Shown here: positions 53,621 to 61,972 of the stretch, one piece after another
How positions within the stretch are numbered: position 1 is the first letter of the stretch
How the letters are laid out: each line of letters opens with the position of its first letter
Source of the DNA: Thermosynechococcaceae cyanobacterium Okahandja
Lineage (GTDB): Bacteria > Cyanobacteriota > Cyanobacteriia > Thermosynechococcales > Thermosynechococcaceae
NCBI GenBank assembly: GCA_041530395.1
Contig: CP136945.1
Span: forward strand, 2,728,001-2,792,000
DNA length: 64,000 bases
Direction: 5' to 3'
Notes under the pieces: generated by a model
Databases searched by the model: none
Seen by the model: the letters and a program-made list of their open reading frames with translations, nothing else
Told to the model about the DNA's origin: nothing
Made by a program: the position numbers and the translations under genes

Positions 53621-54901
53621 CTAGGAGAGGCGGCTATCCCAAGCTCTAGCCGCATCCTCAATGGCCTGATCAACGGTTTTACGCCCCAGCAGTACTGCTT
53701 GCAGGTTTTCGTACAGTAGCCGTTGCAGTTCCTTAATGTCCCGTACCGGTGGAATGAGTACTTGGGCTTGCGCCATCTGGGCGGCACTCACAGCCCGGGC
53801 ACGCTCTACGGGGGTTGCGGTTGCCCCCACCGCCTGAAAATAGGGATCCGCTAGAGCAGCTTGGGTAGAGGGCAAAACATTCGCCGCTTTGGCAAAGGCC
53901 AGTTGATTTTGGTTATTGGTGACAAACAGGGCAAATTCAACGGCTAGCTCAGGATGCTGGGTTTGCTGCGGTACCAAGAGGTTCATGACGGCAACATTTT
54001 TCTTGCCCGTCTTGCCGGTCAACTGCGGCGCAGGTGCTGACACTGCCGCAATGGTGGGTGCATTAGTGGCAATCGTATTCAGGAATTCGGGGCTGGTCAT
54101 TAGCAGGGCTGTTTGCCCCGACTGGTAGAGTTCAATCCCTTGGCGATGCCCTTCGGTAAGGACTTGCGGTGGCAGCAACCCCTGACGGTAGAGATCCAGC
54201 CAGTATTGGAAGGCGGCTTTGCCCTCAGGGCTATTGAAGGCCGCCCGCCCTTGGGCATCCACAAGGGTAACTCCCATCTGCACCATGGATTCCATGAGTT
54301 CTGCTGAGTCTTCCGGCACCATGGTGATAAAGAAGGCGTATTTGCCGGTTTTCTCCTTGACGGCCTTGGCAACAGTGGCCAGTTCGGCATAGGTTTGGGG
54401 TGGGGTGGTCACCCCTGCGGCCTTGAGTAGTTCCTGATTGTAAATGGTTACCCGCGAGGTCAGGTACCACGGTACGGCAAAACTTTGGCCATCGAGGGTG
54501 GTGGCCTCCCAAATTTTGGGTAAATAGGTCTGGCGCACGGCTGGGGGCACATAATCATTGAGGTTCAGCCAGGCATTGCGGGCCGCTAGTTGGGAGGCAA
54601 AGTCCGGGTTCAGGTTGACCACATCTGGGGCGGTGCGGGCGGAGACGGCGGTTAAAATTTTGCTCTGCATTGCGGTCCAGGGGACATCAACCCAACGGAC
54701 ACTGACCCCGGGGTGTTGGGCTTCAAACTCGGCAATGAGAGCGTTGAAGTAATTGGTAAATTTGGGTTGCAGTTGCATGGTCCAGAATTCAATCTGGGTG
54801 CCCGTCTCCGCAGGGGGAGCCACACAACTGGGGAGTAGGGTTAGGCACACTCCCAACAGCAGCCAACAGCACCACTGGAGCCAACGGGGCAATCGGAACA
54901 T
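53621..54901 (-). CDS. Sugar ABC transporter substrate-binding lipoprotein
   Basis: 426 residues, family 1 extracellular solute-binding protein. Lipobox LLPSC. Seen: FEAQHPGVSVRWVDVPW, ARTAPDVVNLNPDF, FAVPWYLTSRVTIYNQELL, QTALLMTSPEFL and the C-terminal PPVRDIKELQRLLYENLQ. Probably binds glucosylglycerol, trehalose or another sugar; the permeases are not here. Start at MFRLPRW with GAGGAAG upstream. It follows mscL by 10 bases, which hints at osmotic function (inference). Confidence 0.9.
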   Translation of the reverse strand: MFRLPRWLQWCCWLLLGVCLTLLPSCVAPPAETGTQIEFWTMQLQPKFTNYFNALIAEFEAQHPGVSVRWVDVPWTAMQSKILTAVSARTAPDVVNLNPDFASQLAARNAWLNLNDYVPPAVRQTYLPKIWEATTLDGQSFAVPWYLTSRVTIYNQELLKAAGVTTPPQTYAELATVAKAVKEKTGKYAFFITMVPEDSAELMESMVQMGVTLVDAQGRAAFNSPEGKAAFQYWLDLYRQGLLPPQVLTEGHRQGIELYQSGQTALLMTSPEFLNTIATNAPTIAAVSAPAPQLTGKTGKKNVAVMNLLVPQQTQHPELAVEFALFVTNNQNQLAFAKAANVLPSTQAALADPYFQAVGATATPVERARAVSAAQMAQAQVLIPPVRDIKELQRLLYENLQAVLLGRKTVDQAIEDAARAWDSRLS

Positions 54902-54911
54902 GCACGCTTCC

Positions 54912-55325
54912 TCAAGAGGGGGGTAACTCTGCTGTGCAGGCGCGGCAGCGGGTTGCTGCAAGGGGAACAGTTTCCAGACAGTAGGGGCACTGGCGTTGTT
55001 CCGCGGGCGGGGGTGTTTTGGGTAACACGGGCAGCAGCAGTTTCAGGATCACAAACAAGCTCAGGGCAATAATCAAAAAGTCCAGCAAACTGCCCAGAAA
55101 GCTGCCAATTTTAATGCCGCTGGCCACGGTCACTTCCCGCCAATTACCCCCCGGGATCAGTGGGTTCAGTAAGGGCATGAGTAAATCTTCAACAAGGGAG
55201 GAGATAATCCGGCCAAAGGCACCACCAATAACGACGGCGATCGCCAGATCAATCACATTACCCTTGAGGGCAAAGGCACGAAAGTCTGCCCAAAATTGCT
55301 GTAGTTTGCGACGGCTGCGAGCCAT
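54912..55325 (-). CDS. mscL: Large-conductance mechanosensitive channel with zinc-ribbon tail
   Basis: Pressure valve releasing solutes on hypo-osmotic shock. 137 residues: FRAFALKGNVIDLAIAVVIGGAFG is the pore helix region (key part GNVIDLAIAVVIGGAFG), then SFLGSLLDFLIIALSLFVI. The C-terminus adds CPYCLETVPLAATRCRAC, two CxxC pairs forming a likely zinc ribbon, as in many cyanobacterial MscL proteins. Between clpR and the sugar-binding lipoprotein in one operon. Confidence 0.93.
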   Translation of the reverse strand: MARSRRKLQQFWADFRAFALKGNVIDLAIAVVIGGAFGRIISSLVEDLLMPLLNPLIPGGNWREVTVASGIKIGSFLGSLLDFLIIALSLFVILKLLLPVLPKTPPPAEQRQCPYCLETVPLAATRCRACTAELPPS

Positions 55326-55371
55326 AGCACCTCACTTGCCACTAAACGATCAACCATTCCCGCGCAGGGCG

Positions 55372-56025
55372 TTAGCTGAGGGTGGCGGGGAGTTTCGGTG
55401 CGGGTTCTGGCTCCAAAATCCGATCAATAATGCCGTACTCCTTCGCTTGCTGCGGTGTCATGTACAGCAGCCGATCCATATCGCGACTGATGCGCTCCGG
55501 AGGCTGTCCCGTATTTTGCGCCAGAATATCAATCATTGTGGCTTTGTTGGCCAGCACCTCTTTGGCGCGAATTTGAATATCGGAGGCTTGGCCTTGGGCA
55601 TAGCTTTTGGTTTGATGAAGCACAATCGTGGCATGGGGCAGGCTGGCGCGACAGCCCTTTGTCCCAGCCGAGAGCAGCATTGCGGCCATCCCCATCGCTT
55701 GGCCAATACAAATGGTGTGGACAGGCGGCTTGATGTAGCGCAGCGTATCACAGATAGCAAAGGCTTCGGTTTCAAAGCCAATCGGCTCGCCATCGTAACG
55801 GGAGGTTCCGGTGGAATTAATGTAAATGCGGATCGGCTTTTCGGGGTCGTCGTACTGTAGGTACAACAGTTCAGCAATAATCAACTCGGTTACCGCTGGC
55901 ACTAAGGGCATCCCGAGATAGACAATGCGCTCCTTCAACAGGAGTGAGGGCAGATCTGGTGGCGGTGTCCGGTAGTAGGCATCACCGTAGTAAGCCGCTT
56001 GGGCAGCAGTAATGGGCAACCGCAT
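55372..56025 (-). CDS. clpR: ClpR, catalytically inactive ClpP paralogue
   Basis: Structural subunit of the ClpP3/R protease core. 217 residues: PPDLPSLLLKERIVYLG, INSTGTSRYDGEPIGFETEA, then GQAMGMAAMLLSAG where active ClpP has GQAASMAA, so the nucleophile Ser is missing. LPHATIVLHQ keeps the His. RYDGEPIGFETEAFAI is a ClpR-specific insertion. Its usual neighbour clpP3 is not adjacent in this window; mscL follows. I start at MRLPITAAQAA; an earlier ATG adds seven residues. Confidence 0.92.
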   Translation of the reverse strand: MRLPITAAQAAYYGDAYYRTPPPDLPSLLLKERIVYLGMPLVPAVTELIIAELLYLQYDDPEKPIRIYINSTGTSRYDGEPIGFETEAFAICDTLRYIKPPVHTICIGQAMGMAAMLLSAGTKGCRASLPHATIVLHQTKSYAQGQASDIQIRAKEVLANKATMIDILAQNTGQPPERISRDMDRLLYMTPQQAKEYGIIDRILEPEPAPKLPATLS

Positions 56026-56066
56026 AGAACGCTCAGCGAATAACAAACTATCTGTACTCTAGCAAG

Positions 56067-56504
56067 TTATTGCTCGTTAGATCGGCGGCCTCGTGTGACG
56101 TGTTCGCCTGCCAACTCGTACAAGTAATTCATGATTTCATGATTTAATGCGCCAATCACCAAGTACAGCACCCCGCGATCGCGCACGAGGGTCGGCTGCC
56201 CCGTCCAACCGGCGCCACTCCAGCGGTGTAGCCCCTGAAAATTCGTGACCCCTGTCCCCAACAAAAAGCGATGCTGTAGCCGTAAGCCTTGGGGCACCCC
56301 TTGGCCATAGTAACAGCGCTGATCGTTACCAAGAAATGTCGAAATCAGGAGTTCCGTGTCCGGTTTTGCGGGCATCGTTAGGGTGGCCAGATCGCTGTCA
56401 CTTGGCATGGCAGCCTGAACCTCGCTCCACCGTCGCAGCATGAAGCTAGCCGCTACGCCAGTGCCGCCCCAAATCAAGAAACGGTTGATTTGCCGCCGTT
56501 GCAC
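56067..56504 (-). CDS. Hypothetical exported protein, possibly a truncated beta-propeller protein
   Basis: 145 residues with an N-terminal hydrophobic segment (FLIWGGTGVAASFML). The part TELLISTFLGNDQRCYYGQG and WSGAGWTGQPTLVRDRGVLYLVIGALNHE looks like the first blade of cyanobacterial PQQ-like beta-propeller proteins, which continue for hundreds of residues. Here the sequence changes character after GALNHE and stops, so it may be a broken gene. Neighbouring IS605 DNA fits that. Moderate trust that it is a gene, low for the family. Confidence 0.5.
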   Translation of the reverse strand: MQRRQINRFLIWGGTGVAASFMLRRWSEVQAAMPSDSDLATLTMPAKPDTELLISTFLGNDQRCYYGQGVPQGLRLQHRFLLGTGVTNFQGLHRWSGAGWTGQPTLVRDRGVLYLVIGALNHEIMNYLYELAGEHVTRGRRSNEQ

Positions 56505-56610
56505 TTTGGTTTTCCTCTATTCCCTAACCTTTAGAAGGAGAACAAGGGAAATTTAATGCCAGAGATCTTGCCGCCGTTCGTTAACTCTTCTCGCGGAATT
56601 CCCCATCCGT

Positions 56611-56817
56611 CTACACGGTGGGGATGGATAGCGACAGGGCGCAAGCTCTCCCACCGGATTGACTTTGAATATACTCTTTGACAGTCTCTAGCGGCGCACC
56701 TCCACAAGAAATGATGCACTTAGAATCATGCCAGAGTTTTGCTTTTCCCCAATAGACTTTATCGATTTCTTCCTTGAACTGTTGCCTGAGAATTCGACTA
56801 GATGTGGATAAGCTGAG
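56611..56817 (-). pseudogene. tnpA remnant (Y1 single-strand transposase, C-terminal third)
   Basis: 68 codons: SRILRQQFKEEIDKVYWGKA, LWHDSKCIISCGGAP, then LETVKEYIQSQ with the catalytic Tyr. The N-terminal part holding the HUH metal site is missing, and an in-frame TGA stands directly upstream at 56818. The element can no longer transpose by itself. The last codons lie inside the left-end hairpin. Confidence 0.8.
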
Positions 56818-56907
56818 TCATATCGATTTCTAGTCAGTCCCAAAAAATGGGCTATACTCATTGTAGTTGCAAATAGCGAGTCAGCACTAAATTGAGGAAA
56901 TCGTCTT

Positions 56908-58263
56908 GTGGTAACGAGAAGACAGACATTTCGACTGTATCCAAACAAGGCGCAAGAAAAAGCCTTGTTTGCGGCACGTCGTTTGCACTGTTATCTCTAC
57001 AATGCTTGTGTCTCGCATCGTCAATTCGAGTATAAGCATCATCGCAAGACGATTACCTACTTTGACCAGCAAAATCTCCTGCCCGCGTTCAAGGCGGAAT
57101 GGCCAGAATTTGCAGTGCTGCACTCGCAAGCACTGCAATCAACAGTGAAACGAGTTGATTTGGCATACCAGTCATTCTTCAAGGGATTGCACGGTAAGCC
57201 GAAATTCAAATCGATTCGCAAATACTCAGGATGGGGGTATCCTGCAAAGTCTGGGTGGAAAGTTGACAGCACTGGCACGCATGGAACGGTGAAGCTGAAT
57301 GATTTGGGTATCACCGTCAAGATGCGCGGCAAGGCAAAACATTGGGGGACTCCAACAACCCTAACCATTGTCTACAAGCCGTCTAGGCGCCAGTGGTTTG
57401 CATCATTCACTGTTGAGGTTGATACCCCCGCACCGAAGTTTGGCTCTGAGTCTGAACTGTCGTATCAGTCGATTGTGGCCTATGACTTGGGGACTGAAAC
57501 GGCTCTGACGTTGTTTGATGGGTCTAAATTTGAGGAAATCGAAAATCCTCGTTTCATCCACAAAAATGAAGAGCGAGTTCGCAAAGTTGCCAAACAAAAA
57601 CGACGGAAACGCGCCCCAAAGAAAGGGGTCAAGGCTTCCCGTCGTTGGCGGAAAATCAACAAACGGGAGTCTAATCTAAAAGCTAAGGTTGCACGTCAGC
57701 GTAGAGACTGGCAACACAAAGTCACTTCAGAGATTGCACGTCGTTATGACATCGGAGTGACTGAAAAGCTGAATACGAAAGGGATGACCCGTGCTGCAAA
57801 GAAAGGAAGTCAGCGTAAGAAGCAAAAAGCAGGACTGAACAAATCGATTCTCTCGGTCGGTTTTGGGACTCTCAACAGGATGATCTCGTACAAGATTGAG
57901 CAGAAAGGTGGGTTGGTGTTGCAGCTTCCAACACGGGACATCAAACCATCGCAGCGTTGTCCTAAGTGTGGAGCAATTCACCAAGAATGGGCTGAACTGG
58001 GGAATCGTCATCACGTTTGTTCTGACTGTGGTTTTGAGATTTCTAGGGACAGGGGGTCTGCGATGGTGATGTACAACGTTGCAACGAATCAGCAACCGGG
58101 GGTTGGAACGTCCCTCGTTAGTCTTGGATGTCTTAGCTCTACTTCAGAGACCCGTAAGCATACGGGTTCGATGAAGCAACTAGGGCAGAAGAAGAGACGG
58201 AAATCCTCTGCTACGGTGGAATCTGGGGTTTTAGAAACCCCATCCGCCTGTGCGGTGGGGTAG
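56908..58263 (+). CDS. tnpB: TnpB RNA-guided endonuclease, family C
   Basis: 451 residues from GTG. RuvC residues D193 (VAYDLGTETAL), E286 (GVTEKLNTKGM) and D381 (ISRDRGSAMVMYN) with zinc ribbon C351, C354, C371, C374. The N-terminus (RRQTFRLYPNKAQEKAL) and the very basic middle (KQKRRKRAPKKGVKASRRW) set it apart from families A and B. The final codons (SACAVG) are within the right-end hairpin, so coding sequence and guide-RNA scaffold overlap. Confidence 0.88.
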   Translation: MVTRRQTFRLYPNKAQEKALFAARRLHCYLYNACVSHRQFEYKHHRKTITYFDQQNLLPAFKAEWPEFAVLHSQALQSTVKRVDLAYQSFFKGLHGKPKFKSIRKYSGWGYPAKSGWKVDSTGTHGTVKLNDLGITVKMRGKAKHWGTPTTLTIVYKPSRRQWFASFTVEVDTPAPKFGSESELSYQSIVAYDLGTETALTLFDGSKFEEIENPRFIHKNEERVRKVAKQKRRKRAPKKGVKASRRWRKINKRESNLKAKVARQRRDWQHKVTSEIARRYDIGVTEKLNTKGMTRAAKKGSQRKKQKAGLNKSILSVGFGTLNRMISYKIEQKGGLVLQLPTRDIKPSQRCPKCGAIHQEWAELGNRHHVCSDCGFEISRDRGSAMVMYNVATNQQPGVGTSLVSLGCLSSTSETRKHTGSMKQLGQKKRRKSSATVESGVLETPSACAVG

Positions 58264-58387
58264 TTCATCCCTTATCATCCTAATCTCAAACTAATCTCAA
58301 AGGTCGGGGACTCTGCTCCTCTGAGACCCTAGGAGTATGTCAAAATAAGGGAGCGATCGCAAAGACATGTAGGTGATTTCTAGGACT

Positions 58388-59551
58388 ATGGGGCAAACTG
58401 GTGTACTACTGTTAAATCTTGGCGGGCCAGATCGGCCAGAAGATGTCCGCCCCTTCCTCTATAACCTTTTCTCAGACCCGGAAATTATTCGCCTCCCTTT
58501 TCGCTGGTTGCAAAAGCCGCTCGCTTGGTTTATTTCCACCAGTCGTGCCCGTAAGTCCCAAGCCAACTATGCCCAAATTGGCGGTGGCTCGCCCCTACGA
58601 CGCATTACCGAGCAACAAGCCAAAGCCCTTAAAGCTGCCCTCGCGGATCTGGGTATTGATGCGCATCTTTACATTGGGATGCGCTACTGGCACCCCTTTA
58701 CAGAAGAGGCGATCGCCCAAATTAAGGCAGATAATATTCGCGATCTGGTGGTTTTGCCCCTCTACCCCCAGTATTCGATCAGCACCAGTGGCTCCAGTTT
58801 TCGCCTCCTCGAAGCCCTCTGGGAAAACGATGCCGACCTGCGCCAGATTCGCTACACTCTCATCCCAGCGTGGTACAACCATCCGGGCTACGTGGCTGCC
58901 ATGGCGGATCTGATCCGGCAAGAGCTAGATCAGTGCCCCAACCCCGACAGCGCCACTGTCTTCTTTAGTGCCCATGGTGTGCCCAAAAGCTACGTCACCG
59001 ACGCTGGCGACCCCTATCAGGAGCAAATTGAAACCTGTGTTCGCTTGATCATGACGGCTCTTGGACGACCCAACCCCCACGTGTTGGCCTACCAAAGCCG
59101 TGTTGGGCCGGTGGAGTGGCTGCAACCCTACACCGAAGATATTATTCCCGAACTGGCCGCGCAGGGAGTCAAAACCCTTGTGGTGGTGCCCATTAGCTTT
59201 ATCTCTGAGCATATCGAGACCCTCCAAGAAATTGATATTGAGTATCGGGAATTGGCAGAAGAGGCGGGCATCGAAGTCTTCCGCCGTGTCCCCGCCCTCA
59301 ATGATCACGCGGGCTTTATTGCCGCCTTAGCTCAGCTTGTTAAAGAGGCTCTTGCTGCCCCCCCCCGCACGTTCGCAGATGTCAATACCCTGCGCAAGCG
59401 GGTGAAGCTCTACCCCCAAGAACGGTGGGAGTGGGGGATGACCTCCGCAGCAGAACGCTGGAATGGTCGCTTGGCCATGTTGGGGTTTATTGCCCTGATT
59501 ATTGAACTCATTAGTGGCCAAGGTCCGCTGCACATGCTGGGGTTGCTGTAG
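58388..59551 (+). CDS. hemH: Ferrochelatase with C-terminal chlorophyll a/b-binding-like helix
   Basis: Inserts Fe2+ into protoporphyrin IX. 387 residues: [30 protein letters not shown] (catalytic His), [16 protein letters not shown] and [13 protein letters not shown]. The C-terminal extension ends [19 protein letters not shown], a CAB/Hlip-like helix with the ExxNxR-type motif typical of cyanobacterial and plant enzymes, likely a membrane and pigment anchor. MGQTGVL is the family start. Confidence 0.95.
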   Translation: MGQTGVLLLNLGGPDRPEDVRPFLYNLFSDPEIIRLPFRWLQKPLAWFISTSRARKSQANYAQIGGGSPLRRITEQQAKALKAALADLGIDAHLYIGMRYWHPFTEEAIAQIKADNIRDLVVLPLYPQYSISTSGSSFRLLEALWENDADLRQIRYTLIPAWYNHPGYVAAMADLIRQELDQCPNPDSATVFFSAHGVPKSYVTDAGDPYQEQIETCVRLIMTALGRPNPHVLAYQSRVGPVEWLQPYTEDIIPELAAQGVKTLVVVPISFISEHIETLQEIDIEYRELAEEAGIEVFRRVPALNDHAGFIAALAQLVKEALAAPPRTFADVNTLRKRVKLYPQERWEWGMTSAAERWNGRLAMLGFIALIIELISGQGPLHMLGLL

Positions 59552-59642
59552 CCCAACAAGCGGTCTGCTTCCCAAGGCTGTCCAAGCGCTATAATCTAGG
59601 TAAATAAAACGTAATAATCCTTAATAATTTACCTAGACCACC

Positions 59643-60638
59643 GTGACCACACTGTTGCAGCGCTTAATTCTCATTTGCCCCTTCTTTTTCTGGGGCACGG
59701 CAATGGTGGCAATGAAGGAGGTGCTGCCCCACACGTCGCCCTTTTTTGTGGCGGGGGTTCGGTTATTGCCGGCTGGGCTGCTGGTCCTGTTGGTGGCGAT
59801 CGCCCTAGGTAAACCACAACCGAGTACACCTGCCGCGTGGCGGTGGATTGGCCTCTTTGCGCTGATTGATGGCCTGTTATTTCAGGGCTTTTTGGCCACT
59901 GGCTTAAGTAAAACTGGGGCGGGCCTCGGCTCCGTGATGATTGACTCCCAACCCTTGGCGGTGGCCCTACTCTCCCGCTGGCTTTACGCCGAGCGCGTGG
60001 GGGGCTGGGGCTGGCTGGGACTACTCCTTGGGCTGCTGGGAATTAGTTGCATTGGCATTGGCGATGATCTGGTGCATCTCCTGCGGCAGTCGCAGCCGCT
60101 GGCGGCTATTCCTTGGTCCGACTGGGGGCAGCGGGGGGAACTGTGGATGCTGCTCGCCGCCCTGTCGATGGCGGTGGGCACCATTTTGATGCGACCGGTG
60201 GCGCGCCATAGCGATCCGGTGGTGGCTACAGGCTGGCACATGGTCTTGGGGGGAATTCCCCTGTTGGCGATCGCCAGCTTCCAGCAGCCAGCCCCATGGC
60301 AAGATTTGCTCTTCCCCGATCTGCTGAACTTGGGGTATGCCACCCTCTTTGGCAGCGCCATTGCCTACGGGATCTTTTTCTACTTTGCGGCCAAAGGCAA
60401 TTTAACCAGCCTCAGTGCCCTGACGTTTCTGACACCAGTGTTTGCCCTGACCTTTGGCCATCTGCTACTGGCGGAAACCCTAAGTCGGCTACAATTGCTG
60501 GGGGTCGGTTTAACCCTAATCAGTATTTATCTGATTAATCAGCGCCATGTTTTGGGGGGCTGGTGGCAGCAGTTGCCCCTCTCGGGACGCTTACGGCAGC
60601 CAGAAGCCGTCCCTGTCAATTTATCGGATCGCCCTTAA
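59643..60638 (+). CDS. EamA/DMT family transporter
   Basis: 331 residues, ten hydrophobic helices in two EamA repeats (FFFWGTAMVAMKEVLP at the start, then GLGSVMIDSQPLAVALL, and LNLGYATLFGSAIAYGIFFY, SALTFLTPVFALTFGHLLL in the second). Probable exporter of amino acids or metabolites; substrate unknown. GTG start. The TAA stop lies within TTAAC, the target of the 52-bp TnpB-end element. Confidence 0.88.
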   Translation: MTTLLQRLILICPFFFWGTAMVAMKEVLPHTSPFFVAGVRLLPAGLLVLLVAIALGKPQPSTPAAWRWIGLFALIDGLLFQGFLATGLSKTGAGLGSVMIDSQPLAVALLSRWLYAERVGGWGWLGLLLGLLGISCIGIGDDLVHLLRQSQPLAAIPWSDWGQRGELWMLLAALSMAVGTILMRPVARHSDPVVATGWHMVLGGIPLLAIASFQQPAPWQDLLFPDLLNLGYATLFGSAIAYGIFFYFAAKGNLTSLSALTFLTPVFALTFGHLLLAETLSRLQLLGVGLTLISIYLINQRHVLGGWWQQLPLSGRLRQPEAVPVNLSDRP

Positions 60639-60639
60639 C

Positions 60640-60691
60640 TTTTGAGGGGTTCGGGGGGCAAGGGGCAGCATCAGCGTCGGGAGGATGTCAC
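60640..60691 (+). mobile_element. Family A element, copy 4: 52-bp end-to-end remnant
   Basis: TTAAC (60635-60639) is followed by the left tip TTTTGAGGGGTTCGGGG, a few bases (GGCAAGGGGCAG), then the right tip CATCAGCGTCGGGAGGATGTCAC ending at 60691. Nothing else of the element remains. The GGGAGG within the right tip lies 10 bases before the ATG of the next gene and acts as its likely ribosome-binding site. Confidence 0.85.
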
Positions 60692-60694
60692 ACT

Positions 60695-61972
60695 ATGCTA
60701 AAGCGGGAACTGGGTCTGGGGGGAGCCATCCTCACCGGGCTAGGCTCGATGATTGGTACGGGTATTTTCGTGAGTCTTGGCCTTGCGACGGGTATTGCGG
60801 GTTCATGGGTACTGGTTGCCCTAGCTTTAGCGGCGGGCTTAGCGCTGTGCAACGGCCTCAATAGTGCTCAACTGGCAGCCAGCCATCCGGTAAGTGGGGG
60901 TACCTATGAGTACGGCTACCGCTACCTCAGTCCTGCGGTTGGGTTTACGGCGGGCTGGATGTTTTTGCTGGCCAAGTCAGCATCAGCCGCTACCGCCGCC
61001 TTGGGGTGTATGGGCTATCTGTTCAGTGTGCTGCCCGTGGCTGGCCTACCCGATGTTGTGCCGGTTGTCGGGGCGATCCTGCTCATTGGGGTGCTCACGG
61101 GGGTTGTGCTCCTCGGGGTGCAGCGCTCGAACCAAGTCAATTTGCTGATTCTTAGCATTACCTTCGTGAGTTTGTTGGCCTTTGTGGGAGCAGCCACCCA
61201 GTACGCTCAGCGCCACGGTTGGGTGGGGTTAACCCTCGGTTGGGATGCCCTACGGCTGCCGCATCTGCTACAGGCAACGGCTCTGATGTTTGTTGCCTAC
61301 AGCGGCTATGCCCGCATTACCGTTCTCGGCGAAGAAGTCCAAAACCCCCAACGCACCATCCCCCGCGCCGTTGGTTTGACGATTGGCCTTGTTCTGCTGC
61401 TCTACACCAGCGTGGCGATCGCGGCCCTAGGTGGGGTCGGTGCCACCGCCTTCGCGCAGGCGACCCATCAGCAGGCGGCGCCCCTCGAGATACTTGCCGC
61501 CAGTTTTGGCATTCCTTGGGTACCGGTTCTAATTGCGGTGGGTGCCCTCACGGCAATGGTGGGGATTTTGCTGAACCTGATTCTGGGGTTGTCGCGAATG
61601 GTGCTGGCCATGGCGCGGCGCGGTGATCTGCCCCCAGTCTTAGCCCGTCTCAATCGTGAGGGAACACGGCCAACGGCGGCGATTCTGACCGTTAGCTTGG
61701 GCATTTGCCTGCTGGTGCTCTTTGGCAATGTCAAAACCACGTGGTCCTTTAGTGCCTTTAGCGTTTTGATCTACTACGCCATTACCAACTGGGCAGCGCT
61801 ACAGTTGACATCGGGCGATCGCCAGTTTCCCCGCTGGGTTGCCATGGTTGGCCTGCTCGGGTGTACGGGGCTAGCCCTTTGGGTAGAACCAGTGGTGTGG
61901 CTCAGCGGTAGTGCCCTGATCGTCCTTGGCTTGGGGTGGCACTATTGGCTGCGCAGCGGAAAAGCCGCTTGA
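60695..61972 (+). CDS. APC family amino acid permease
   Basis: 425 residues, about twelve hydrophobic helices. GLGSMIGTGIFVSLGLATG in helix 1, SHPVSGGTYEYGYRYLSP, and TVLGEEVQNPQRTIPRAVG after helix 6 are APC-superfamily hallmarks. Substrate unknown. The ATG at 60695 lies four bases after the 52-bp element, whose GGGAGG serves as SD. Convergent with and overlapping the GerMN gene by 31 bases. Confidence 0.9.
   Translation: MLKRELGLGGAILTGLGSMIGTGIFVSLGLATGIAGSWVLVALALAAGLALCNGLNSAQLAASHPVSGGTYEYGYRYLSPAVGFTAGWMFLLAKSASAATAALGCMGYLFSVLPVAGLPDVVPVVGAILLIGVLTGVVLLGVQRSNQVNLLILSITFVSLLAFVGAATQYAQRHGWVGLTLGWDALRLPHLLQATALMFVAYSGYARITVLGEEVQNPQRTIPRAVGLTIGLVLLLYTSVAIAALGGVGATAFAQATHQQAAPLEILAASFGIPWVPVLIAVGALTAMVGILLNLILGLSRMVLAMARRGDLPPVLARLNREGTRPTAAILTVSLGICLLVLFGNVKTTWSFSAFSVLIYYAITNWAALQLTSGDRQFPRWVAMVGLLGCTGLALWVEPVVWLSGSALIVLGLGWHYWLRSGKAA

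Larger units (their letters stand above)
56590..58275 (+). mobile_element. IS605-type element with tnpB and remnant divergent tnpA
   Basis: Both ends carry the same bulged hairpin in the same orientation: CCCCA-T-CCGT-CTAC-ACGG-TGGGG (56601-56623) and CCCCA-T-CCGC-CTGT-GCGG-TGGGG (58238-58260). These match the subterminal hairpins recognised by Y1 transposases. tnpB runs rightward, a tnpA tail leftward. Exact cleavage points are inferred to lie about 10 bases outside each hairpin. Confidence 0.75.
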
